Origin: Ovis canadensis
Taxonomy: Eukaryota > Chordata > Mammalia > Artiodactyla > Bovidae
Length of the DNA stretch: 64,000 bases
Reading direction: 5' to 3'
Assembly (NCBI RefSeq): GCF_042477335.2
Contig: NC_091255.1
Span: 44,680,501-44,744,500 of the forward strand
Shown in pieces: positions 13,437-29,700 of the stretch. The notes under the pieces are model-generated. The model worked only from the letters and a program-made list of their open reading frames with translations. It ran no database searches and was not told where the DNA came from. Every line of letters starts with the position of its first letter. Position 1 is the stretch's first letter. Both the position numbers and the translations under genes were made by a program.

Positions 13437-15120
13437 GCTTGTCCTCAACACCTGCTGCCTCCCAGCCTTGGAGCTTGGATTCCTATGGAATTGGGTTCTG
13501 CTGGACACAACCTCTTTTTAGTGTCAGACCTACCTGCCATCATCAAATGGCTGCCATTTGGTACCTGAGACCTCCTCTTTGTAACACTTCTTTGTTCCTC
13601 AGTCAGGGTTCCCTGGTGGAATAAGGAGAAATAGGAGGTGTGGACAGTTACCTGCATGCTTAAAAGAATAGGCTTGGGTTAGGGAGAGAGCCTTTTCTAG
13701 TTGTTATACAAAGCTGTGTAAAGGCAAGACGCGTTTCTACTAAAGGTCAGCTGTCACTACATTTATACTTTTGTATGTCACAGACCCTTTCTTTCATTCC
13801 TCCCTGGGGAGCCAGGGCAGGTCAGGAGGCAGTGTGTTATTGGGGACTAGGGGAACACCATACTTGGCAAATCTCATCTAAATTGCGGGGGAGGGGCATA
13901 CCTACTTTTTAAGGATCTCAGACATTCAGATATTTTAACAGCCATACAAAATCTTGGGCTGTGACAGGACTTCCAGATTATCCAGTCCAATGTAACACTT
14001 GTAGACAGGGAGACTGAGGCTTTCCATGACTTGCCTATGGTCTTCCAGCTAGTTTGTGGGCAGAACTGGATTCCCACCCTGGTATCTTTTTTTCCCCATC
14101 ATTTTACCTTCTTTATAATGTCCTGAGTAAACAAAACTTACACAAGAATTGGGTGTCTCTTGGCTGGAGTGTAGAATCTCTCATGGGAAACAGACTTATG
14201 ACCTATAAATAGAAATCTCATAGCCACAAGGGTCTTGGGCAGCTCCTGCAGTCCTGCCACAACTTACGTGGCTTCTATAAAATGGGCACAGTCCAGGCTC
14301 CTGGCATCAGTTTGAGAGCATTAATCACTTGATTGCCAATAAACAAGAAGCTGGATCCTTGCAAAGCCACATTGTCTGTGACAGCCCTATTACATAATTG
14401 GTGTGACTCAATACCACATAGGCAACCTGAAAACTAAGCTTCATAGGAGACTTGATGTTTAGCATTGATCCTAGACATCATGGAGTTTAAAAGTGGCACA
14501 TTAACCACTAGCATGAGCAAGGCAGCACTGTCCACTCCCTTTATCTGCCAGAGTAAGCATTTTCTTGCTCTGTGGCCTCCTTCACCTCTTTTCACTACAT
14601 CAGAAATGGCCGTCATGGTGCTCATTCACAGAATACTCGTGATTGAAAGCTCCCTGCCTTTCCCCAGGGAGATTGAGAACCTGGCATGTTCAGAGACAGC
14701 GGGGTCCAGCTTGTCAGCACTAGTGGCCCATGGATAGCACTGACGCTTGTGACTGTCCCGATAATGGAAGAAAAGACGTATTCTTTTCTCCCTCAGGGAG
14801 AACTGCTGCGTAGGCCCACAGCTTACCCAGAATCACTATACATTCCTTTATTTTTCCTCTAAGCTCCAGAGCCAGTGGTACAAATGCTTTATTAAAATTA
14901 AACACAGGACATAAGATGAGATTAAGAGAATACAGACGTTGGCACAGTGACTGGATCCCTGTTCCTTGGCTGGGTGAGGGAGCTCCGGTAGGTCGGGGGA
15001 AGGCAAGAGCACGTCCAGCCTCGTCAGGCCACCAGCTGAGGGCAGTTCACTTGTGGCCTGGAGATTTGATGCTGGGGTACTTTTGGATTTCTACGATTAT
15101 TAAATACATGTCTGAGTGGT
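13437..15120 (+). other. Probable LRRC59 3' UTR
   Basis: The region follows the LRRC59 stop without another gene on this strand. It contains AATAAA at 14339-14344 and ATTAAA at 15099-15104. The second is followed by a GT-rich stretch (GTGGTCTGTCTTTG) suited to a downstream cleavage element. An MIR fragment sits at about 13955-14085. Which site is used cannot be told from sequence. Confidence 0.6.
14847..14893 (-). terminator. Candidate EME1 polyadenylation signals
   Basis: Two minus-strand AATAAA hexamers occur at 14893-14888 and 14852-14847, about 500 and 540 bases after the EME1 stop codon. No closer canonical hexamer was noticed. They lie inside the probable LRRC59 3' UTR, so the two genes would overlap tail to tail. 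Confidence 0.5.
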
Positions 15121-15388
15121 CTGTCTTTGTTCCTTTGTATTTTTGAGGGCTGCCTGGGGTAAGGGCAGGGGCAGTTCATACATGGCAGTTGACTTGCTAG
15201 GAGAGGAAGGCATCTCGGCCTCCACCCCAGGTGGGCAGGTAGACACACTATCACAAATGGCAACACCAAGGAAAGCCTGCTGTGGGCAGGACCCAGGCTT
15301 GTGCTGCAGGAGGTGCTCCTCATTCCTACACTGTAGTCATGCTGCAACGGTGGAAACCAGCTTTTCATCCTTATCCTGAGGGCTGGCT

Positions 15389-18300
15389 TCAGTCTGCACT
15401 GTCTAAGGAGAGATCTGGCTGCAAAGCTGTCATCTGAAGGTAGATACGCCTGGACAGCTCTGGTCCAACACGGCGCGAGGTGGCTGTCACGCCTTCCCCA
15501 CGGCGCACCTTTAAGTCTGCGAGCAAATTCTGGCGTTCTTGCTCAGAAAAACACCGCTTATAAGCCTGAAAGTAGTAAATGAGCTGTTAATACCACACCA
15601 CCCACAGCCATTCTTCATCTACGAACAGAGGATAGGAAACTTGTGTTGGAGGATGAGAATCTGTCCTCCCTCCCTGATCAGTGTTGACTCTAATCTCAGA
15701 CCCGCACTGTGGACTTAACAAGGCATTCCTGGGCCCTCACCAGTGCTGTCCATGGAAACTGGGAGTCCACCAAGGCCCACAGCACACTGGGCAGTGACCC
15801 CTGGAAGAGCATACCTGGATCAGGATCTGTGGGGAGGGATAGGCGTCCACAATGGCACTGGCCATCTCCAGGCTGACCCGGTTCAGCTGCTGAATCTGTC
15901 TCCTCCAGACCAGTGCAAGCCCCCTGCCAGAGTGGTCCACCTTGGCCCCTCCAGCCCAGTCACTCTCCAGGCAGAAGGAGAAACTAGTTTGATCTCGGAG
16001 CTTCCTGCAAACGGTGCAGTTGAGGAGCTAAAAGTCATGCATTTGTCTGCTGCACTTGTCCCTTTAACTAGGAACTTAAAAACCTTCCTCTGACCTTGGA
16101 AGAGGTGTGTACAATGTTCCACCCAGGCAATGCTAGTTGCTTAAAAAATAACTAGATTCCCTTAAAAACAACATTTACTCCTTTTCATTAAAAGAGAAGT
16201 TACCATATTCTTGCTTACACTGAGACTGGGCTCTATTTGGGGAGGCAGTGTGCACAGGCGTAGGCACGGGGGACTGGGTGTCAGGCAATTTAGAGTCTAG
16301 CTCTGGTTCTAATTTGCTCGGAACTTTGACAAGTCAGTCTCTTCAGGCCTCAGTTCCCTCAGGTATAAAATGCAGGACTCGACTGTCTTCTCAGGTCTCA
16401 TTAATTTTAAGTCCTAACGATGAACAGCCCTTGAGCTAAGTAGGCTAAATTGTTTTACAAAAGCATGTTTCATTGTGACCTGATCTGCAATGAATCCTGG
16501 TAACTTGGCCCACTGATAACCCCGTACAAATCTGCAGAACATAAACTTACACCTAAGCGAAAGTGTTAGTCGTTCAGTTGTGTTGGACTCTTTTGCAACC
16601 CCATGAACTGTACCTCTGTCCATGGAATTCTCCAGGCAAGAATACTGGAGTGGATTGCCATTCCCTTGGCAGGGGATCTTCCCGACCCAGGCAGTGAACC
16701 CAGGTCTCCCACGCTACAGGCAGATTCTTTACCATCTGAGCCACCAGGCAATCCCTACACATATAAGCTAAAGGAGAACATTTTAAAGGGACCGTGCTTG
16801 AAGGCTCCTTCCAAGAATCCCCAGGGTTAAGTCAGCTGCTTCTGCCTCAAGCTTGAGCAACAACAGACTAGCAGCAGAGCTAGGGGAAGGAGACCTCTTC
16901 TCTGGGTACCAGAATCATTGTAAAGGACAAGGCCCAGCCACTGAGCCAGGGCTCGACGGGGGGCACTCACTTGAAGGGCGCTTCAGCCACGGCCTTTGTG
17001 AACGCGCATGCCAAGTCGGCCAGCTCTTTCCAGCTCTGCACAATTTGAGCCTGGGCTTCTGTGTGCAGCTGCAGATCTACCAGTGCCTAGAAACCCCAAA
17101 GCAGGATGGGCTGGAAGAGCATGGAGAGACCAGTCTGAAACTGTTCTCCTCTCACTGTTCACTGAAGCTACACCCCAATCCCTTGGCTCCCTGTTTAGCC
17201 CTTCTTTCCTACCTAGTGCCAGGGCAGAAAGTAGTGTCCAGCAGGCATTTTACTCTTTAGCAACTCAGGTTAGATGAGAGTGGGTGCCCACGCTGATTCA
17301 GGCAACAGTTCTTACCTCTTCCATAGCTACCCTGGTCGCCATGGGCACTGCGCTGGCCTCTGGTTGTTTCTGTTGCTTCTTCTTCTCCTTGGCCTGCTCT
17401 CTACTTGCCACTCTCTGTTTCCTTCTTAGAGGATTCGGAGCGCTGGAGCAGGGGAGGAAATCAAAAGTGTACCAGCTCCAGGCTGAGCTCAGGCAGAAGA
17501 GGTGTGAGAAGGCTGGACCAGAGAGTCATAAAGGGCTAGGAGGGATGCTGTTTTGCAGAGGGACCCAGATCTGGGATGAATAAATCCACCCCTGCTGGCC
17601 CAAGAGCTGCCCCTTTTAATACTAAGTCTTGAGGACAAATCCAAACCTGAAGTGCTTCTCTGGATCCACAATCACCAGGGACAGATCTTTCCCAGCTGTC
17701 CTCGCTGTGATGTCAGTCACAAAGCTCCGAAGTGTTTCCTTCCCTTCCTCAGTGCTGCCCAGACTTCCCTGCATGGAGGGGCAGAAAGGGCATGAATGTC
17801 TGCTCCCTAGAGCCAGCCCGCTGCCTGGCCTCAGCACCCACCCCTCTGGCTGTACCCACCTGCTTGAAGTGGTAGATCATGGACATAAACACCTCTGCCA
17901 GGAGCAGCACCAGAACCATGGGCTCCTCCACCCAGCCCTCCTCGCCATCCTGTTAAAGGGAACAGACCCCCGCAAAGGGAGGCAGGTCAGCAGGTGCTCA
18001 GCACCTGAGAGAAACCCAGGCCTTCTGGGTGAATGACTTCATCCCCATTGGCCTAGTCCATTCTGCAGTATCCTTTTTCTTCTGGAATGAAATCATAGTG
18101 GCAAGAAATAGTAACCCATGATTCCGTCCCTCCCAGTCCTCAATGGTTCAACCTTGGTGTACTGCACTTTAGTAGTGAATATGAAAGGTTAGTTGAAATA
18201 GGCTGAGAAGTAACTGCCAATATTCTACGCATTTGGAATTGGGGAATGGAGGGTAGGAAACTCTTCTGAAGAATCTGGAACTAATATGTAATCTGGGCTT

Positions 18301-19742
18301 TGAGGGTAAATGCGAAGTATGAGCTGAGCGGCTCTTGGAAAGGAATAGGTTTTGTGTGACAAAGATAAGAATCACCAAGGAAACTTCGGTCTGTGAGAGC
18401 ACTTCTCTTTCACCACACTAAGGCATAGTCAAACAAAGCCAAGGTCACGTAACAGTCCATAATCCTACAGTGCAGCATTAACCAATCTGAAATGGCAGCA
18501 CTACCCCAGATGGAGAAACTGAGTAAAGGCTGTTGTTATACACGGGATGGCGCTGTCCCTTGTAGTTTCCTTGCACCCTGCCCACACCTTGAAAAACAGC
18601 CCTTTATTAAACCCTCCTCAAGTTTATACTGAGTGTGCCATCTGCTTTCCAGGTAGGGCCTTGACTGAGATATAGCCTTTAGGATAAAAGCATACTTATC
18701 TTGTAAAACTGAAGGAGGAGGAGAGACAGCAGTCAGAAAACCCCTACCTCAGAGGGCCCAGCCCTTCTCCTCCACGTGAGGCTGCAAGGCACAGCCTGCG
18801 CCTCTATCACACAGCAACAATCCATGGACTGCAGGGCTCCAAGGAGCTGACCCCCACCTCCCATCTGTAAGAGCGCTGCAACAGATGGGAAAGGGACTGT
18901 CAGCGGGACCCAGAAAGCAGTTTACCCAGCAGGAGAGAAAGATAGATGTCGGTAGGACCTGGATCCAGCAGCACAACGATGTGCTTTAAGCACTCCTCTG
19001 GCCTCTGAGCTTTCAGCCTGTTAACCAGGGCTGTCTTCTTCTTCCTTTCCTGTTGCCTCTGGGTGCTCTCCTTCTGGCTTGCTCGTCCCCACTGCTGGCA
19101 TCCCTGTGCACTGCTCTTCTGGACCTTCTGACTATACTTGCGTCTCTTCTGAGGCAGGGGCACCTCAGCATTTGTTTTGGTTATTGTCAAGCTGTTGCTC
19201 TGGACGGTGCAGGTAGTTTGGTAGGCTGGCAGCTGATGGCATGGATTGTCTACCACAGGGTCCTTGTTACTTGATGCATGCCTCTCTGAGGTACCACAGA
19301 GGGGAATATCACGGATCTTTGTAAATGGCTGTTTTTGCCAGTCACGTGTCACTCTTTCATTATTTTGATGATCCAAAACCCTTTCAAATGGGGAGCTGGA
19401 TTTTTTAGGGCTCAGCTGTTTGTGAGTCAAAAACTTACAAATAAGCCTCTCAGCCAGGGGCATAAATTCCTCCTCATTCTCACTTCCACTGCTTAGCACA
19501 CTGACTGGCTCTGTTTGTATGACAGTTTCAGCGGCCTCTGGAACAAGTGGTGGATCTTTCAATTTTGGTGACGGACAGGAGGCCTCAGAATCTGAGATGT
19601 CAACCACTACAATCTTCTCATCCTCCTGAGGCTGCCTCCTCTTTACTGAAGATGGTTTATTCTTCAGAAAAGCAAATGTTGGCAGCTCCTCAGAGTCACT
19701 CTCACTGGAATCCAGTGAGAGTGATGACTTCTTTACAGCCAT
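15389..19742 (-). CDS. EME1: EME1, MUS81-associated structure-specific endonuclease subunit (8 coding exons)
   Basis: Coding exons in order are 19742-18959, 18875-18748, 17949-17860, 17768-17647, 17442-17316, 17086-16971, 16004-15815 and 15565-15389. All phases agree and give 577 aa, close to the human length. In the family EME1 pairs with MUS81 to cut replication forks, 3' flaps and recombination intermediates in the nucleus; EME1 carries the degenerate XPF-like nuclease fold and MUS81 the active site. The disordered acidic N-terminus is in exon 2. Residues about 248-455 show the XPF-like core ([38 protein letters not shown]), followed by helical C-terminal exons ([35 protein letters not shown]) ending LSLDSAD. 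The start is the first ATG after the exon 2 splice acceptor at 19767. The exon 2 donor (GTCCTA) and exon 5 donor (GTTTGG) are weak but phase-consistent. Confidence 0.95.
16225..16405 (+). repeat. MIR SINE fragment in EME1 intron
   Basis: MIR-like core: AGTCTAGCTCTGGTTCTAA, then GACAAGTCAGTCTCTTCAGG, CTCAGTTCCCTCAGGTATAA. Confidence 0.6.
16559..16756 (-). mobile_element. Bov-tA-type SINE in EME1 intron
   Basis: Minus-strand tRNA-derived head (TGGTGGCTCAGATGGTAAAG) and a Bov-A body, read on plus as CCATGGAATTCTCCAGGCAA and GGGGATCTTCCCGACCCAG. Confidence 0.9.
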
Positions 19743-20084
19743 CAGTATGTGCAATCAGGTTAATTCCCTGCAATGGAAAGAGAGATGAGACACAGGCTGT
19801 AGCAATGAATTCAGTCCAGTTGTCGTGCTCTATGGCCAAGCTTTATGGAAATAAATGATATACAGAGAAATGAAGAAACAGAGAAATAGGACGTGGTCCA
19901 ATACGATGAATCTGGAACTCAGAACAGCTATGTCTGTAGTCTAACAGGAACCCTCCTCACATCCCTGTGAGGTATAAACAAAGTGGAGGTTACTATTAAA
20001 AAATGTGAATGAGCTAGGAACAAGACCCAATACTATCTCTTTACTGATCTCTGCATGTAAGATGGAGATTTCAAGAGTCATTCT

Positions 20085-20585
20085 TTTTTTTAACTGAGAT
20101 AATCACTCACATACCATAAAATTCTGTCTTTTTACAATGTACACAATTCAGCAGTTTTCAGTATATTTGCAAGGTTGTATCACCATCACTACTATCTAAT
20201 TCCAGAACACTTTCATCATCTCAAAAAGAAATCCCATAGCCATTAGGCAGTCAGTCCATTTCCCCTTCCCTGGAGTCCCTGGCAACCGTAAACCTACTCC
20301 TGTCTCTACAAATCTACTAGGTATTCTAGATAGTTCACAGAAATGGAGTCCTAAGTATGTGAACTCCGGTGACTTAGCATGTTTTCGAGGTTCACGCATG
20401 TTGTAGCATGTGTCAGGACTTCATTGCTTTCTATAGCTGAGTAGCACTTCACTCCATTTATGTGCCACATTTTGTCTATCCATTCACCTGGTGGACATTC
20501 TGTTTGATTCCATTTTTGACCATTACGAATGCTTCCATGAACATTCACCTCCTAGTTTTTGTGGGGATGCTTTCCGTTCTCTTAC
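20085..20585. repeat. Old L1 LINE 3'-UTR fragment
   Basis: The text contains the well-known degenerate L1M-type block: CACATACCATAAAATTCTG, GTTGTATCACCATCACTACT, CTAATTCCAGAACACTTTCA, and later GCCACATTTTGTCTATCCAT. It lies between EME1 exons 1 and 2. Confidence 0.75.
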
Positions 20586-20857
20586 AGAAATATCTAGGGT
20601 CGCCATTGATGGGTGGTGCGCAAGACAATCTTAACATACTAACACTGCAGGATGAGCCATGTAACCTGTCCTGGCCATGCTTTTTCAGTAAAACAGGGAT
20701 AGTCACATTACCTACTTTACAACGATGTGAGAAGGTAAAAAAAATTTTTTTTAGTAATTCATCTATAGAGCTTAGTACTATATCTGGCACGCAGGAAGTG
20801 CTCTATAAAGCTGAACGACTAGGGAGGGACCTCCCTATCCCCGCTCAGGCCTTGGTT

Positions 20858-21056
20858 AAAGTGTTAGTCACTCAGTCAGTCGTTTCTGACTCTTTGCGAC
20901 CCCATGAACTGTGTAGCCTGCTAGGCTCCTCTGTCCATGGAATTCTCCAGGCAAGAATACTTGAGTAGGTGCCATTCCTTTCTCCAGGGGCTCTTCCGAA
21001 CCCAGGGATCGAACTCGGTTCTCCTGCATCACGGGCAGTTTCTTTACCGTCTGAGG
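20858..21056 (-). mobile_element. Bov-tA-type SINE close to the EME1/MRPL27 promoter
   Basis: Plus-strand text shows the reverse Bov-A body (GACTCTTTGCGACCCCATGA, CCATGGAATTCTCCAGGCAA) and part of the tRNA head (TTTACCGTCTGAGG). It sits about 200 bp inside EME1 intron 1. Confidence 0.9.
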
Positions 21057-21239
21057 CGTCAACCTCGGTAACTGGCAAAATGCGGGTATCGGATAAGCAA
21101 CGCCCTGCTGAGCTCGCTCCACGTCTCTCCCGCAGGCACACGGCGGACAGGTCGTCCACACGCGGCGGCAAAGGCCGCGGCCACCAAGCCCCAGCAGACC
21201 CTGGCTCAGGAAGTAGGCCCTGCGCCGCCGGCCCACCAG

Positions 21240-21362
21240 CAGCCCAGCAGCGCTCACCAGCAACTTGTCGCGCCACTCTTTCGTCTGCCACGCAGGACCC
21301 GGAAATAGATCTCCCGGTAGCGGAAGCACAACTCTAACACCGGAAGCGGGAGTACGTAAAAC
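21240..21362. promoter_or_regulatory. Bidirectional EME1/MRPL27 promoter with three ETS-type GGAA motifs
   Basis: Only about 105 bases separate the probable EME1 exon 1 donor (21258/21257) from the MRPL27 start codon (21363), so both genes must start within this CpG-rich interval. Three ETS-type cores occur, CCCGGAAA (GGAA at 21301), GCGGAAGC (21322) and CCGGAAGCGG (21342), spaced 21 and 20 bases apart on the plus strand. ETS factors such as GABPA/NRF-2 commonly drive nuclear genes for mitochondrial proteins. No TATA box is visible. Confidence 0.75.
21258..21310 (-). other. EME1: Probable non-coding exon 1 of EME1
   Basis: On the minus strand AAGTTGCTG is followed by a strong donor, GTGAGCGCT, at 21257. 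This donor is upstream of the first coding exon, whose acceptor (CATTGCAG) lies at 19768. The 5' edge given is approximate because the transcription start cannot be read from sequence. Confidence 0.5.
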
Positions 21363-26150
<4,788 letters not shown>

Positions 26151-26322
26151 CCTCCTGGTTGAGGCCTTTGGAGGCCAGGTGACAGGAGAGGATGGTACCA
26201 GACGTCATCAAGAGTTGGAGTGATGACAAGGCCTCCCAGTGAAGGAGTCTGCTTGGCGGTGACTGCAGGAGACTCTGAAGTGACTGGTGGAAGCCCTTTG
26301 GGAGACGTGATCTGGGGCCAAC

Positions 26323-26328
26323 AATAAA
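26323..26328 (+). terminator. MRPL27 polyadenylation signal AATAAA
   Basis: AATAAA lies 173 bases after the stop and is followed by TAGCTAGTGTCAAGTTTCTG, a suitable GT/T-rich downstream element. The transcript probably ends at about 26345. Confidence 0.85.
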
Positions 26329-26501
26329 GTTAGCTAGTGTCAAGTTTCTGCTATTTGGGGACAAACCTGGATGGAGCGGCATATTGATCTGTTTATTCAT
26401 GTTCTCAAGTGTACACAGGGGAATGAGAAGAGGGGACTCCAGAGGAAGGACTTTCCTTCTTCCACAAGGAAGAGGAGAGCTTGTACTTGAGGGTGTACAA
26501 G

Positions 26502-26700
26502 CTCCTGGATCCCACAGAAGTCAGGTTGCGGAAAGAGTGGGTAGGAGGGGCCAAGGGGCCAATAGAGAAACCCAGTGTGGTCCTGTTCTTTCCTGGATCC
26601 TTCCCCTCCTGGATCCCACAGAAGTCAGGCTGCGAAAGAGTGGGTAGGAGGGGCTAAAGGGCCAATAGAGAAACCCAGTGTGGTCCTGTTCTTTCCTGGA
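26502..26700. repeat. Tandem duplication with 104-bp period
   Basis: Two adjacent copies both begin CTCCTGGATCCCACAGAAGT (26502 and 26606) and run through GCCAATAGAGAAACCCAGTG to TTCTTTCCTGGA. They differ at only a few sites, so the duplication looks recent. Confidence 0.92.
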
Positions 26701-29700
26701 GCCACATTCAGAGGGAACTGGGGCAGTAACCCTAGAAATGGTCACGTGGCAGATCCCTTCCTGCCTGTGTGGGTCTAGGGCAGAGAGGCCCCATCTGGCC
26801 TGGAATACTGAGGTCCTTCCAGGGATGAGGAAGATACATCACTGGATACGATTCCAGGGATGAGACAGATTGGATGACAAATGAGCTGCTTTCTTCTCAC
26901 CCAGAGACACACCACACTGGCATTGCTTTCTGATTCTTGGTGTATCAAAAACTGTAAACTACAGCAAAGAATCTGCCCTCAGTAATACTCATTCTGGTCC
27001 TAGAGTGGGCTGAGAGCAGGCCTTCATTGTCAACCCAAGACCTTTAAAATCTTGGCTTGAGTGGAAGGGTGAAGAAGGAAGTCTCAGTGGGGAGGGACAG
27101 TCATCCTGGGTATTAGAGGCAGGCGATGTTGGCTGCAGTCCCAGACAGAACTTGCACAGTTAGTGGCTTCTTCCCAAGGACTATTCTCTGCCCTGAAGGC
27201 AGGAGCTTCAGGGGTAGAGGGCAGAGAAGTCTTCATTCTGAAGGTCTGCTTTGGATTTGTCGCCTTGATTCTCAGGGCATGGCCCCAGATTTCCTACCTC
27301 CTGCAAAAGTGACCCAGGGTATGTTGAGGTCTTATGCTAAGGCCCAGCTGGAGGAGATTGCTGGGAGCATCTCCATAGGCTTGGTGCTGTCCCTGCCAGT
27401 ACCTTGGAGAAGCAGGAAGGGGCAAGATGGAAGAAGTGCTCCCTCCTATAGTGTTTCCCTGAGCAAGCAGTTGGCTGCTTCCTGTGGTGGTTGAGCAGAG
27501 CCCTGGTTGGGTGATGGTGCAGATATGACCTTAGGGCCTCCTTATAGCTGGATGGCAGCTGGGAGAAGTAGAGCAAAGATATTACCCCTTTCCTGACAAT
27601 CCCATCTGCACCCCCACCCACACACACTCCTATTCCTTCTTTGGCTTTTGCTTTCTGTATCTCCTTTCCTCCAGTGATGGTCCTTCCTGGAGACAAGTTG
27701 AATCTTAGAGCTCTTGTCTCCATGGAAACTTTTCCTGCCCAGGCTAAATCACTTACCTGGACTAGGATCTGCCATCCTTTACCAAAGAGGTGAAGTGGAA
27801 CCTCTAGCCTCTAGCCAAATCCTAGGCTCTCTATCTGTGATCTTTCCTTGTCCCAGGGGCTCCTATTAGGCATTTACATACAATTAAAAAGTAATAAGGA
27901 AAAAATGCTGAGTTCTCCAGGGCACTCAAGGGTGGGAGGACTGAACATTAACCTCCCTGTGGGCCCAGAGCCAAAAGCACTGTGCAGTCAGTCAGCTGGA
28001 GCATCTGCTGCTGCTGGTCCTCTGGAACACTCAGTGGGACAGGGAAGCTGGCTCCCACAGGGGTAGCTGGTAGCTGCTTTGCAAGCCCACCACCCTGAGG
28101 ATAGCCCTGTGACTGAGGGAGCCAGGCAGGCTTGCACAGCTGTTCTCCAGCTGCCATCTGGGCCCTTCCCACCAGGATGAACCTCAGATCAGAGAGCCAC
28201 ACACCCTTGTCTCCAAGAAGTCTCTCTACACTTCCTCCCCTCCTTCCTCTGGCCACTAGGTCCTGGCACACACTTCTCCCCCGCACCCCCCCCCCCCCCA
28301 CACACACACAAATCCCAAGTGGCAGCCCCGAGGGTCCTATCTCACCTGCATCCCCTGGGCCTCGGCACCTTTCCACTGCCTGGACCTTGGTGGGGTGGTC
28401 CCATGGTGCTAAGGGGAGAGGTGTATCCTAGGAACCATGAAAGATGACTCAGAGTGAAGCTCAGGGTTTAGGGTCAGTGAGCAAGAGAGCAGAACCCAAA
28501 CCTATTTTGTCCCCAGGCCCCTCCCCCCATCTTGTTCGTTCTCTTCCTCCACCAGTCCAAAGCACAAAGCCCAGACCCTCAGCATTTTGGAAATGCACTC
28601 AGGTATAAATTCTACTGTTTTCTAGCCACAAGCTCATTCATTCACAATTTGGCAGCCAGCTCTGATGACACTTGTGGGAAAGTCAGAGAATACCTGTCCT
28701 TACCTCTCCATCTTCTCTGTCTGATGTTCAGAGTTGGGGTTGGAACTGGGGAGGCTGCAGGTCCGAAGATGTCTTTTGCTTTTTGTACCCAGCATCCCAT
28801 GTGGTGCCCCGTACTCGGGAAGAAGGCTGACAGCACAGTAGCCACCACCCGCAGAAGTTAGTTCTGGGCTTCCCCTTGGGAGCTAGGGAGAGTGTGGGCC
28901 TCCAACTGCTTGGAGAGCTGGGAGGACCATTGTTTTCACCAGCAGCTCCCAGTACAGGGTCCTGTTGCCAAAGTGGCTGGGGAGTGAGCTGGCCAGGATG
29001 TTGTTAACCTTTTCGACACTACTTCCTTGGCCCAGAGGGAACCCAGACTGGAAGATCAGTGTCCATAGAATAGACCCAGAGGCCCCGTCCATACTGAGCA
29101 GAGAGCGCGGATGCCCTTTTGTGGTGATTGGGGTAGGAGGCCCTGAAGGTAAGGGGTTAGTGGGTAGGCATGTTTACATATTGGTTGGGGCTCCAAAAGA
29201 ATTGATGAGAGCAGGGGATGGGGCAGCTCTGGGGCTTTGTGGGTACAGCCACTCAGCAGGATGGTCATGATAAACACCAGCATGGGACTTCTCCCGCAGA
29301 GCCAACAGACATCGGGTTCAGCCTGGGGCTGGCCTGCACGAACCCATCTCACGTCCCCAGACTGTAATTCTACTCCAGAAGTTGGGTAGGAATGACCTGC
29401 TGGGACCAGGACCAGCTTCCCGTGCATGGGAAACTGGGGGTGGGTGGAGGCGGGGGGTGGGCAGGCAGCTCCCTTTCTGCCGCTGTGTCCATTTCCTATG
29501 GCAGAGATTTGTGAGGACAGAGCAGCTATATCCTGTCTTCCTTCAGCCCAGGAAAGGAGTAATGTGTGTAAGGGCGTTTACAGAGGACAGAATTGGAGGA
29601 GAAAGGGCTTGTGGCAGGGGCAGGCACCCTTAGAAATTCAGTCAGGGGAGGGAGGGCTCAAGCGTCTGAAGTTAGACTCCTGGCACCCAGCCTCTAGAAC

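Noticed and set aside
28286-28312. Poly-C followed by (CA)n between MRPL27 and XYLT2
   Set aside because: Simple-sequence tract with no further structure; ordinary low-complexity DNA.
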